Below, in pieces: positions 37,075-49,402 of a stretch of 64,000 nucleotides of DNA. This DNA is from Moringa oleifera (taxonomy: Eukaryota; Streptophyta; Magnoliopsida; Brassicales; Moringaceae). The translations under genes were made by a program, and so were the position numbers. The number at the start of each line of letters is the position of its first letter. Positions within the stretch are counted from its first letter, which is position 1. A model generated the notes under the pieces. That model did not search any database. It was given only the letters and a program-made list of their open reading frames with translations, and had not been told where the DNA came from. Location of the stretch: contig JAJFZO010000896.1 of NCBI GenBank assembly GCA_021397835.1, positions 4,318,501-4,382,500 on the forward strand. Reading direction: 5' to 3'.

Positions 37075-40000
37075 TATTAGTGTCGATAAATGCTAGTGTT
37101 AGCATAAGGGAAACTCAATGAAAACCTCATGGTGTTCGTTGGTGTTGGTAAACATTTATACTTGATTCCCTCAGCGCCATCATTAGAGGAACTCGGAGAT
37201 GATCCAACGGCAATCATTGGCACTAGTTGATATCTACGCTAGGTTTCCCCAGTGATGGCCTAGCCACAATCATTGGAGAAGGTAGACATAAAGGAAAGCA
37301 CTAAAGGAGCCTACGAAGGCCTTGCAGCAGTAGGCAGCATTAAGAGAGCCTAATGACTATTGTGACGAACTAATTAGTGCTGGCAAATACTAGCACCAAC
37401 ATTAGGGGAACCCATTGACTACCAAGCTATTATTGCAGGGCAGTTGTTATTGCAAGGTAATGTTAGCGCCAATACTAGGGGAATTTAAGGACTGGCCAAC
37501 TATTGCTTTAGGGTAGTTACTAGTGGATAGACGTTAGAGCTAGCACATGAGGAGCCCAACAATGGCTCCATGATAGTCACTAACGTATAGAGAGCCCAAT
37601 GACTACTACTAAGAAGTCATTGGAGCTGGTAAATGCCAACATCATCACTAGAAGAGCTCAGATATGACCCAGCAGCAATCACTATCGCTAGTAGACGTTT
37701 GCGTTTAGTTCCCTTAGTAATGGCTCCGTGGTAGTTGGTGGTGTAAGTAGACACGAGGAAAAACACTTGAGAAGCCCAAAGATGGCCTAGTAATTGCTAC
37801 AAAAAAGTTGTTGGAGTTTATACACGCTAGTGCCGGCACTAGGGAGCCCAGTGATTGCCCCATGACTATCGCTAGAGTTGGGTGAGCCTCTTAACAGTTG
37901 CTGGTGTTGGGTAAGCATAATGACTATTGCTAGACAATCACTGGCATTGGTAGATGCGAGCTTCGGTGTAGGGAGAGCTCTGCGATGGCCGAATGGCAAT
38001 CGTTGGTGTAAGTAGACACAAAGGCAAGCACTAGAGGAGCCCAACGACAGCCTAATAATAGCAATTGGCATTGAGAAAGCCCATCGACTATTGTCGGGAA
38101 GTCATTTGTGTTGGCTGATGCTTACACTAGCTTTAGAGGAACCCAATGACTGCCTAGCTACTCTTATGAGGTAATTACTAGTGTTAGCAAACGCTAGCAC
38201 AAGCAATAAGGGAACCCAAGGATTTTTTAACTATTATCGTAAGGCAGTTTTTGATATTCGTAGACTCTAGTCCTAGCATAGGTGAGGCCTAACGATGACT
38301 TATGATAGTCACTATTATTGGGAAAGCCCAATGACTACTGCGTGCAGTTACTAATAATAGTAAATGCCAGCTCCAACATTATAAAAGCTCAACGATGACC
38401 TAACGACAGTCACTATCGTAGAGAGACATGTCTGCTGGGTTCCCCTTAAAGATGACCTAATAGTAGTCGCTGGCTCACTTAGTCGCAAGAGTAAGTACTA
38501 GAAGAGCCCAACGACGGCTTAACAATAGTAGTTGGCATTGGGAAAGGCTAATGAGTAGTTTGAAGAAATTGCTGATGCAAGCATCCGCTGGCACCAACAT
38601 TGGGGCAGCGAAACAACTATACAACTATACTGTGAGTCTATTGCTGGTGTTGGCAGACATCAATGCCAACACTAGGGGATCCTAGGGACTTCACAACTAT
38701 TGCTATAGGGTAATTGCTGGTGTCGGTAGATGATATCAATACTGGGGGAACCTTGTGATGACTCCATGACAGTTGTTGGCATTGGTAGAGCCCAACAACT
38801 ATTGTTAGGCAATCGCTGGCGATGGTACAGGCAAGCAGCATCACTAGAGGAGCTTAGCGATGACCCAATAGCATTTGCTTGCATTGGCAGACATCGATGC
38901 TAGGTTTTCCTAGTGATGGCCCAGTAGCAGTCACTAGTATAAGCAGACGTAAGGACAAGCACTAGAGGAAACTAATAATGGCCATGTAGAAGTAGTTGGC
39001 GCTGAGAAAGCCCAACGACTCTTGTGGGGCAATCGTGGGGCTGGGAAATGCTAACACTAGCTTTATTGGAACCTAACGACTATCCAACTATTGTTACGAA
39101 GCAGTTAAAGCTACCAGTTGATACTAACGCTAATATTAGGGAAACCTTAGACTACCAAATTATTATTGTAGGCAGTTGTTGGTGTTAGTAAATGCCAATA
39201 CTAGCACTAAGGGAGCCCAATAACGACCGTTTGATCATTGGAAAAGCCAAATCATTGTCTTGGGCAGTCTTAGGCACCGGTAGATGCTAGTGCTAGCTCT
39301 AGGGGAGCTTAACAACAACCTAGCGATAGTCATTGGCACAGACAGACATAAGGACAAGCACTAGACGAGCTCAATGGTGGCCTTACAGTAGCAGTTGGCA
39401 TTGAGACAGACTAATAATTGGTGCAGAAAAGTCGCTAGTGGTAGCAATACTCAACAAGCTTTGGGGGAACCCAATGACTACCTAGCTACTGCTACAGGGC
39501 AGATATTGGTGTCAGTTGACATTTGTGCCAGCACCGAAGGAAACTAGAGACAATCTCATGATAGTTTCTCGCATTGTGAGAGCCCAATAACTGCTGTTGG
39601 GTAATCGTTGGTAGTGGCTAACCCCATCACTAAGGGATCTCAATGACAACTTAGCAGCAATTCCTAGCACTGACACAGATCTACGTTAGGTTCCCCTATT
39701 GATGGCCTAGTGGACATCGCTGCGCAACCAGATGTGAGACGAAGCATTGGACGACTTAACGATGGCCTAGTAGCGATAGTTAGGATTGATGGAGCCTAAC
39801 AACTGTTATGAAAAAATTTCTAGTGCTGGCAAACCTTAACACTAACTTTGGAGGAACCTAATGATTGCCTAGCTACTACTATAGGGCAGTTACTGGTATT
39901 GGTAAATGCTAGCGCTTGCATTAGGAGAACCTAGGAATTACCCAACTACTGCTGCATGATAGTTACTAGTGTCAGTAGATGCTAGTGCTAGGACCAATGA

Positions 40001-40110
40001 AGCCTAGTGACATCCCCGTGACAGTCGCTAGCATTGGGAGAGCCCAACGAGTGTGGCTGGCAGTTTCTAGCGCTGTTTAAGATCAGTGCCAACACTAGGG
40101 TAGCTCAACA

Positions 40111-40256
40111 ATGACCTAATGACAGTCGTTAGTGATGGCAAACATCTCCATTAGGTTCCCCTAATGATGGCTAAAGCTTAACGATGACCTAATGACAGTC
40201 GTTGGCGCTAGCATACATCTCCATTAGGTTCCTTTAATGATGGCCCAATGGCAGTT
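40111..40256. repeat. Recent 73-bp tandem duplication of one A subunit
   Basis: A segment starting ATGACCTAATGACAGTCGTT at 40111 repeats at 40184, exactly 73 bases on, and includes ACATCTCCATTAGGTTCC in both copies. The two copies are far more alike than typical neighbours, so this duplication is young. It gives an independent measure of the A subrepeat length. Confidence 0.85.
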
Positions 40257-41306
40257 GCTGGTACAGGTAGACACTAAGGCAAGCAATTAAGGAGACCAAT
40301 GATAGAATAGTAGTAGTAATTAGAGTTATGAGAGACTAATGATTGTTGTAAGGCAATCGTTCGTGCTGGTGGATGTTAACGCTAGCTTTGAGGCAACGTA
40401 ACGACTGCCTAGCTACTACAACGAGGAAGTTATTGGTGCTATAAGATGTAAATGACAACATTAAGAGAACGCAAGGGTTGCCTAGCTATTGCTGAGGGGT
40501 AGTTATTGGTGACAGTAGACACTAATGCCAGCATTGGGGTCACCCAGTGATCACCCTATGATAGTCATTAGCGTTAGGAGAGGCCAATGACTACGATTGG
40601 GATGCCCCTAACACGATTAGATGCCAACATCAATACTAGAGGAATGTAGCGATGACCAAATGGTAGTCGTTGGCATTAGCAAACATCTACACTAGGTTCC
40701 CCTAGTGATGCATAAGCGATGGTTGCTAGCATAAGCAGACGTGAAGGCAAGCACTAAAGTATTGCAACGATGGCCTAGCAGTAATAATGGGTATTGGGAG
40801 AGCCCAATGACTGTTGTGCGACAATTGCTGGTGCTTGTAACCACTATCACTAGCTTTGGTGGAAGCCATTGACTGCAGAGCTACAGGTGAAAGGTAGTTG
40901 CTCATGTTGGCAGATGCCTGTGCCTACACTAGAACCTAAAGACTGCTCATCTATTACTGCTAGGCAGTTGCTAGTGTCATTAAACGCTAGTTCTGGCACT
41001 AAGGGAGCCAATGATGACCCCATCACAATTACTGGTGTTAGAAGAACCCAACGACTGCTATTAGGTAGTCGGTGACTCAAGTAGAAGCCAGCCCTAGCAC
41101 TAAGGGATCCCAACAACTTCCCAACTACTATTAAGGGTAGTTATTGATGCTAGTAGATGCTAACACTAGCTTTGGAGGCACCTAACAATCGCTTAGCTAC
41201 TACTATGAGGTAGTTACTGGTATTGGTAAACACCAATGCCTACAGTAAGAGAACCTAAGAATTGGCCAACTATAGGTGTGGGGTAGTTACTAGTGTTGGT
41301 AGACAC

Positions 41307-41320
41307 TAGTGCTAGCACTA
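41307..41320. other. 14-bp perfect palindrome TAGTGCTAGCACTA
   Basis: The A subrepeat core word GTGCTAGCAC is self-complementary and here extends to 14 bases. Longer examples are at 48186 and 57454. Confidence 0.85.
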
Positions 41321-41372
41321 TAGGAGCCCAGTTACTTACCCATAATAGTTACTACCAATGGGGCAACCCAAT

Positions 41373-41390
41373 GACTACTGCTGTGTAGTC
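41373..41390. other. Perfect 6-bp dyad GACTAC-N6-GTAGTC
   Basis: GACTAC (41373-41378), loop TGCTGT, GTAGTC (41385-41390). This is the A-family dyad in its AC/GT form. Confidence 0.75.
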
Positions 41391-41911
41391 GCTCGCGTTG
41401 TTTAAGGCTAGTGCCAGCACTAGGGGAGCTCTTCAATGACCTAGTGGCAGTGGCTACCACTAGCAAATATTTACACTATGCTCCCTCTACGATGTCCAAA
41501 TGATAGTCGCTAGCGCAAGTAGATGTTAATGCTTAGCTTTGGGGCAATCGCTAAGAGAGCCCAATGACTATTGTGGGGCAATCACTGGTATGGTGCACGC
41601 TAACACCAACTTTGAGGGAACCCAATAACTGCCTAACTACTATAGCAATGAAATTATTAGTGTTAGTAGATGCCAATGCTAGCACTAAGGGAACATAGGC
41701 CCTGCCTAGCTATTACTATAGGCGAGTGCTAGTGTTAGTAAACATTAATACTTGAATTGAGGTGCCCAACGATGACCCTATGACAGTTGTCGACATTGAT
41801 CGAGCCCAACAATGATTATTGGGTAGTCACTTACGTTGGTAGTAGCCACCGCTAGCAAGAAAGGAGCTTAGTGGCCACCCAATAAGAGTCGCTCGCACTA
41901 GAGCAAAAAAC

Positions 41912-41968
41912 AGTTATCATGAATCATGGATCATCATGATGGCCCCCAAGCAAAAAACAGTTATCATG
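41912..41968. repeat. Non-satellite patch with 20-bp direct repeats
   Basis: An identical 20-base word (AGCAAAAAACAGTTATCATG) occurs at 41912-41931 and 41949-41968. Between and around the copies lie overlapping ATCATGG, ATCATCATGAT and CCCCCAAG words that do not fit either satellite. The patch is the least satellite-like sequence I find in the window and interrupts an A composite unit just before its GATGGATAAAAAATAG segment. It may be filler DNA copied during break repair. Confidence 0.75.
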
Positions 41969-42333
41969 CATTGGGTGCCCCCAACGATGGATAAAAAATA
42001 GTTGTTGGAGCAGGTAGATACAAGGGCAAGCACTAGAGCAACCTAACGACAATCTAATAGTAAAAGTTGGTATCAAGGAGAGCCTAACGACTGCTGCTTG
42101 GTAGCCGCTAGTGCTTGTATATACTACCGTTAGCTTTGGAGAAACCTAGTGACTATCAAGCTACTGTTGCGAGGCTATTACTACTGTTGACAAACACGAG
42201 CCTCAGCATTAACAGAACCTAAGGACTACAAAATTATTGTTACGGGCAGTTGGTATGGTTGATAAATGCTAGTTCTGGCATCGAGAGAGCCGAATAATGC
42301 CCCAAGACAATTTTTGGCATTGAAAGAGCCAAT

Positions 42334-42353
42334 TAACTACTATTAGGTAGTTA
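42334..42353. other. Perfect 7-bp dyad TAACTAC-N6-GTAGTTA
   Basis: TAACTAC at 42334-42340, loop TATTAG, GTAGTTA at 42347-42353. It is at the usual dyad position of the A subrepeat, after the GAGCC word. Confidence 0.75.
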
Positions 42354-43470
42354 TTGACGCAGGTAAAAAAGGAGCGCCAACACTAGAAGAGCTAAGTGAC
42401 GACCTTACAGCACTTGTCAACACTGGCAAACGCGAAGACAAGCACTAGGAAAGTAGAATGACTGCATAGTAAATCGTTGGTGGTGGCAGACACTAGAGTC
42501 AGCTTTGAGAGAGCCAATGACGTCCTAGCCATTACTATTGGGCAGTTGCTAGGATTGTCAAATGCCAACACCAGCACCTACACTAGAGCCTAAGGACTGC
42601 TCATTTATTACTGCGGGGCAGTAGTTGGTGTTGGTAAACATAAACAGTAGCACTAAAAGAGCCCAATGACTGTCCCATGATTATTACTAGTCGTTAGGTG
42701 AGCTTAACAACTACAACAATGCAGTCATTAGTATTGGTAGTCATTAGTGCCAATACAAGGAAGCTTAGCAACTGCCCAATGATAGTGTTAGTATTGCCAA
42801 ACATCTTCTGTGGATTTCCCTAGAGATGGGCCAATGACAGTGGTTGGTGTAGGTAGACACGAGGGCAAGAACTAGGGGAGCCCAACAATAGCCTAGTAGG
42901 AGTAATTGGCATAGGAAGAGCCCAACGACTGCTGTAAGAAAGTCACAGCTGCTGGTAGGCGCTAGCGCCAACTTAAGGGGAACCTAATGATTGCCCAACT
43001 ACTGTTACACTGCAGTTGTCGGTATTAGCAAAAGTTAGCATTAGCACTAAGGGAACCTAAGGGCTGCCCAGCTATTATCGTAGGGTAGTTCTTCATGTCG
43101 ATATACACTAGTTCCAGCATTGATCGTAGCTAGTTACAACAGTCAGTATTGCTGGGACAGCCCAATAACTGCTATTGGGTAGTCACTAATGCAACAACTG
43201 CCACTGGATTGGGAGCTCCGCAGCGACCTAACAACTGTAGTAGGGATTGGGAGACATCTCTACTAGATTCCCCAAACGATGGCACAATTGCAGTCGTTGG
43301 TGTAGGTAGATGCAAGGTAAATAGTAGTTGAGCCCAACCACAACCTAGCAAAAATAATGGGCATTGAAATATCCTAACAATTGGTACGAAGAAGTCACTA
43401 GCGCAGGCAGACGTGTGGATAAGCACTGGAGAAGCCCAATGATGGCCAATAGTTGGCACTAGGATAGCCC

Positions 43471-43514
43471 AACGATTACTAAGGGGAAGCTTAACGATTA
43501 CTAAGGGGAAGCCT
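43471..43514. repeat. 22-bp tandem duplication
   Basis: The 20-base word beginning AACGATTACTAAGGGG is identical at 43471-43490 and 43493-43512, a 22-base period. The match across two copies in such a diverged array points to a very recent event. Confidence 0.88.
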
Positions 43515-46500
43515 TTAATGCTAGTAGGCACTAGCATCAACTTTAGAGGAATCTAAATGACTACCCAACTATTGCTACGAGGCAATGGTTAGTACGGGCA
43601 GATGTCGATCCTAGCATTAGAGGAACCCAAAGACTGTCCAATTAATGCTGGATGGCACTTGAAGGTGTCGATAAATGGTAATGACAACACTGGAGGAGCC
43701 AAGCAAGAATTCAATGACTTTCATTTGCATTCGGATGCCCAACAACTACAAGTAGGCAATCATTAATGTTTATAGACATTCGCACTAGGTTGCCTTAGCA
43801 ATGGCCTTATGGCAGTTGTAGGCGCAAATAGATGATAAGGCAAGCACTAGAGGAACCCAACGATGGTCTAGCAGCAGTTGTTGGCATTGAGAGATACGAA
43901 CGATTGCTATGAAGAAGCAACATTTATTGGCGATGCTAGCATCCGCTTTCAAGGAACCTAACGATTACCCAATTACTAATGGAGGCAGTCTTTAGTGTTA
44001 GTTTATGTTAGTGCCAGCATTAGGGAAAGAAACAGACTTCCCAACATTTGCTTTAAGGTTGTTGCTTTTATCAATAGACAGAATGCTAGCAATGGGGGAG
44101 CCTTACAAAAACTCCCATGATAGTCGCTAGCATTGGGAAAGCCAAATGGCTTCTGTTGGGTAGTCATTAACACTGGTAGGTGCCATGTTTAGAACTTGGA
44201 GAGCTTAGTAGTGATAACCTAATGATAGTCGCAGGCATTAGGAAAGCCTTACGATCACTATTGGATAGTCACTTGCACTGGCAAACATCCGCACTGGGTT
44301 CCTCTAGCGATGGCCAAGCAAAAGTCGTTGGTGATAGCAAACATAAGGGCAAGCACTAAAGGAGCCTAGTGACGACCTAGCAATAGTAGTGGGCATTAAG
44401 AGAGCCAACAACTGCTATAGGGAAGTTGCTAGTGCTAGTAGATGCTTCCATTAGCTTTGGAGGAACCTAACGATTGCCCAACTACAGTTGTGGGATAGTT
44501 ACTGGTGTTCATAAATGTCAGCGCCAACACTAGGGGAACCTAGGGACTACTTAGCTATTGTTATGGGGCAGTTTCTTGAGTTGAAAGACGTTAATAGTAG
44601 CATCAAGGGAGTGCAGCAACGACCTTATGACAGTCACTAATGTTAGAAGGGCCAATGACTATCGTTGAGCAGTCATTGAGGATAACAAATGCAAGAATCA
44701 GTATTCGGGGAGCTTAATGATAACCTACCTTTAAAGGAATCAACAATTTCCCATCTATTACTATAGTACAATTGTCGGTATTGGCAGACATCGACACTGG
44801 CATTAGAAGAACCCATGGGCCACCCCGCTATTGCTGCTAGGTAGGTGCTAAGGTCAATAAATGCTAGAGCTTGCACTAGTAGAGCCCAATGATGACCCAG
44901 TTGGCTATTTGTAAGCATTGAGAGAGCTTAATGATTGTTACGCGTAGTTGCCAAAGCTAGTAGACGCTAGTGCTAGTAGATGCTAGCCACCGTCATTGCC
45001 ACGGCAATGGCCTAATGACTATCGCTGATACTTGTAGATGCAAGGGTAAGCATTAGAGGAGCCTAATAGTGGCCTAGCAGCAGTTGTTGGCATTAAGAGA
45101 GCCTAACGACTGTGGTGGACAATTCACAAGTGTCGGTAAACGCTCGCGCCAACTTTTAAAGAACACAATGACTGCCCAGCTATTACTATCGAGTAATTAC
45201 TAGATTTGGTTAACGTCAACATGAGCATTATAGGAACTGATGGATTTCTTAGCAATTGTTACGAAGCAATTGCTTTTATCAGTAGATGCTAATGCTAACA
45301 ATAGAGGAGTGTAGCGATGAACGCATGACAGTCGCTCGCGTTAGGAGAGCCCAATGACTAGTGTTGTTAGGGGCCAGCATCAATACTATAGGAGCTCAAC
45401 GATAACTACCCAATGATAATTACAGCTGTTCAGAGAGCCTTACAACTATTGCTAGGCAATCGCTTGCATTGGCAAACATCTACACTAGGATAGCTCAGTG
45501 ACGAGCCAGATAGTCACTCTTATTGCAGACATTTGTAGTGGGTTCTCTTAGGGATAGCCTAACGGATGTTAATCAACACCAGCACCTGCATTGAGAGAGG
45601 CTTAGAACTGCCAAACTATTATTATGAAGTAGTTACTAGTGTTGGTGGATGTTAATGCTAGCACCGAGGGAGCTTAGCGACGTCCCTATGATAGTTGCTA
45701 GGATTGGGAGAGCCCAATGATCGCTCCTCAAGAGTGTCTGGCTGTTTAAGGCCAGCACAACATAAGGGGAGCTCAGCGATGACCTAGTAGCAATCGTTGG
45801 TATTGGTAGACATTTGCATTGGGTTCCTTCAATGATGACTCAACGATAGTCACTATTGTAAGTAGAAGAGTCCAATGACAGTGCAGTAGTAGTAGTTGGC
45901 ATACGAAAGGCATAACGACTACTCGAGGAAGTCCTTGGTGCTAATAGACACTGATGTCAACACAAGGGGAACCTAAGTACTACATAGCTATCGCTAAGGG
46001 GCAGTTACTGATGTTAATAGATGCTAGTGCCAGCACTAGGGGAATCCAGCAACAATCTCTTGATGTTTGTTAGCATTAAAGGACCTGAAAGAATATTATT
46101 GGGCAGTCACTAGCACTAAGAGAGCTTAGCAATCACCCAGCAGTAATCACTAACGTTGGCAAACATCAATGGTATGTTCCTCCAATTGTGGCCTAATGAG
46201 AGTAGCAAGCACAAGTAGGCACAAGGGTAAACACTAGAGGAGCTCAACGACGACGTAGTAAGAGTAATGAGTGGAAAGCAAGCCTAATGACTATTGTGGG
46301 GCAATCGCTGATGCTAGCAGATGCTCGCACTTATTCCGACGAAACCTAATGACTACTTAGCTACAACAGTGAGGTTGTTGTTGATATTAGCAGACGAAAT
46401 GATCAATAAATGGGGAACTTAGGGACTGCCCAACTATTACTGAGGGGTAGTTGCAGTGTTAGTAGATGCTAGCATCAATATGGGGATAGCCTTACGACAA

Positions 46501-46960
46501 GCCCATGGCACTAACTGGCATTAGGAGAGCCCAACGATTGTTACTGGGTAGTTATTCATGCTATGAGGCATTTGCACGGGTTACTAACGCTAGTAGGCAT
46601 TTGACGAGAGGACAAGCCCTAGTAGAGCCCAACCACGACCTAGCAGTAATTATTGGGAGAGCCTAACAATTACTACTATGCAAGCAGTAACGCTAATGGA
46701 TGGCAACACGAACACTAAAGCAACTTAATAATGACTTAGCGATAGTCGTTGGTGCTAGCAGACATCAGTATTTAGTTCACCTAGTTGATGGCCTAATAGT
46801 TGTCGTTGGCGTAACTAGACATGAGGGCAAGCATAGTTGGGGTTGAACGATGGCCTAGCAGCAGTAGTAGGTATTGGGAAAGTCTAACATCTTCTGCATG
46901 ATGTTATAAGTGCTGATAAACACTTGCACCAGCTTTGGGAAAACCCAACGACTGCCCAGC

Positions 46961-48150
46961 TATTGTTGTGAAGCCATTATTGATGTTCGCAAATGCTGGT
47001 GCCACCGCTAGGGGGAACGCTAAGATTGCTCAATTATTTTTGCATAGCAGTTGCTAGTGTCAGTAGACGCTAGCCCTAGCACAAAAAGAGGCTAGTGATG
47101 AGCTAATGATAATGGCTGGCATTAAAGGAGCCTAATTAATACTGTCAGACAATCATTGATGCTAGTAAATGCCAGCCACTGTAGTTATTGGCATCAGGAG
47201 AGCCCAATGACTATGGTGGGTAAGTCATTGGTGGTGGCAAACGCTTGCATTAGCTTTTGAGGAACTCAACGACTGTCCAGCTACTACTACTCGGCAGTCG
47301 CTCGGGAATTAAGGCAGTTACTTTTATCATAGACATCAGTGCCAGTAATAAGGGAGCTTAGTGATGACCCCATGGTAGTTACTTGTTTTATGAGAGTCTA
47401 ATGATCGCTATTGGTAGAGGTCAATGTCAGCACTAAGGGAGCTCAACGGTGACGACCCAATGATAAATACAAGCATTAGAAGAGTCCTACAACTACTATT
47501 AGGCAATCACTTACGCTAGCAAAACATTTGCCCTAGGATAGCTCAGCAACTAACTAAAAACAATTGTTAGTGCTGGCAGACCTTTACAATGGGTTCTCCG
47601 AATGATGGCCAAGTGAATGTCAACCAACACCAACGCCTTCATTGAGAGAGCCTCGGAACAGCTTAATTATTACTGTGGTGCTAGCATCGAGAGAGCCTAG
47701 CGATGTCCTTATTATAGTTGCTAACATTGGATGAGCCTAATAAGTGTTGGTCGGAAGTGGTCGGCACTGTTTAAGGGCAACACTATACTAAGGGAGCTCA
47801 GCGATGACGTAGGAGCAATCACTATTGCTGGCAAACATCTGCGCTGGGTTCTCCCATTGTTGACATAGCGACAGTCACTATTGCACATAGAGGAGCCCAA
47901 TGACGGTGCATTAGTAGTTGTTGGCATAAGGAGGGCGACTACTTGGGGAAGTCCTTGGTGCTGGCAGACGTCGATGCCAACACAAGAGGAACCTAGGTGT
48001 TACATAGCAATCGTTGCACGACAGTTACTGGTGTTAATCAATGCTAGTGCCAGCACTGAAGGAATCCACTGACAACTTCATGATGGTTGTTGGGATTGGG
48101 AGAGCTGAACGACCACAAATGGGCAGTTAGTAGAGCTAGGGGAGCTTAGC
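46961..48150. repeat. HOR copy 1 (founder-proximal, three deletions)
   Basis: This is the leftmost copy. Its left side continues the old A4 arrangement (ACTGCCCAGC then TATTGTTGTGAAG), as in the partner block near 11.0 kb, while its right side carries the first new fusion at 48150/48151. Its length is 1,190 bases because about 88 bases are missing after 47182, about 45 near 47312 and about 30 near 47672. Confidence 0.8.
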
Positions 48151-49402
48151 TATTATTATGTGACAGTTATTGGTGTCCGCAAACGCTAGTGCTAGCACTA
48201 GGGAGAACATTAAGATGGCTCAACTGTTATTGCATGGCAGTCACTAGTGTCGATAGACGAGTGCTAGCATAAAAGAATGCCAGTGATGATCTAATGATAA
48301 CGGCTGGCACTGGAAGAGGCTAACTAATGCTGTCGGGCAGCCGCTAATTTTAGTAAATGCCAGCCATTGTCATTACTGCAATGATGGCCCAACAGTTGTC
48401 ACTCATGCTGATGAAAGCATGGAGAAGCATTAAAAGAGCCCAATAGTGGCCTAGCAATAGTTGTTGGCATTGGGAGAGCCCAAAGACTATGGTCGGGAAG
48501 CTGCATGTGTTGGTAGCCAATCACGTTAGCTTTTGAGGAACTCAACGATAACCTAGCTGCTGCTGCTGGGTAAACGCTAGTGTTGGTTAACGTCAATGCA
48601 TGCACTAGGGGAATTGAAGGACTTCCTTATAGTTGTTGTGAGGCAGTTGCTCTTATCGGTAGACGTCAGTGCCAACGATAGGGGAGCTTAGTGATGACCC
48701 CGTGATAGTTACTCGTGTTATGAGAGCCCAATGATAGCTGTTGGTAGCAGCCAATGTCAACACTAGGGAAGCTCAACGATGATGACCCATTGATAGATAC
48801 AAGCGATAGGAAAGCCCTACAACTAGTCTTGGGCAATCACTTACGCTGGTAAACATATGCATTAGGTTATCTCAGTAACTTGCGAGAGACAATAGTTGGC
48901 GCTGGCAGACCTTTGTAGTGGGTTCTCTAAATGATAGCCTAGTGAACATCAACCAACACCAATGTCTGCATTAAGAGAGCCTTGGAACAGCTCAACTATT
49001 GCTATGAAGCAGTTACTAATGTTGGGGGACGCTAGTACTAGCACCGAAGGAGCCTAGCAACGTCCTTGCGATAATTGTTAACATAGGAAGAGCCCAATGG
49101 CTATTACTAGTGGGTGTACTATTTTAGGCCAACAGAGCATTAAGGGAGCTCAGCGATGACCTAGCAGCAATCGCTTATGCTAGCAAACATCTCCTCAGAA
49201 AAGTCCCTGGTGCCGGCAAACGTTGATGCCAACACTAAGGGAACCTAAGTGCTACCTAGCTATTGTTTTAGGGCAGTTACTTGTGTCAGTAGATGCTAGT
49301 ACCAGCACTAACAGAATCTCGCGATGACTTTTTAATGGTCGTTAGTATTAGGAGAGTCAAATGACTACTACTAGGCAATTACTAAAGCTAGGGGAGCTTA
49401 GC
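48151..49402. repeat. HOR copy 2 (105-bp deletion)
   Basis: A 1,252-base copy. About 105 bases are missing at about 49192, where AACATCT is joined directly to CCTCAGAAAAGTCC. The same junction is found in copy 5. Confidence 0.85.
48186..48201. other. 16-bp perfect palindrome CTAGTGCTAGCACTAG
   Basis: A self-complementary 16-base word centred on GCTAGC, from the A subrepeat core. An identical palindrome is at 57454-57469. Confidence 0.9.

Larger units (their letters stand above)
29223..46960. repeat. Satellite A, diverged block A4
   Basis: This is nearly 18 kb of uninterrupted family A. The composite-unit landmark (GGTT-CCC then GCGATGGCCC) recurs at roughly 30731, 31325, 31730, 32100, 32585, 32985, 33450, 33945, 34405 and 35035, an irregular period around 0.4-0.6 kb. 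Direct measurement of adjacent subrepeats at 44462, 44535 and 44608 gives 73 bases each. The part 43.9-46.9 kb is the partner of 7.9-10.95 kb. The longest open frame of the window (141 codons, 32328-32753, minus strand) lies here and is a satellite translation. Confidence 0.9.

Noticed and set aside
43172..43540. 122-codon open frame on the minus strand
   Set aside because: It crosses several A subrepeats and the recent 22-bp duplication; no start context or conserved domain is visible.
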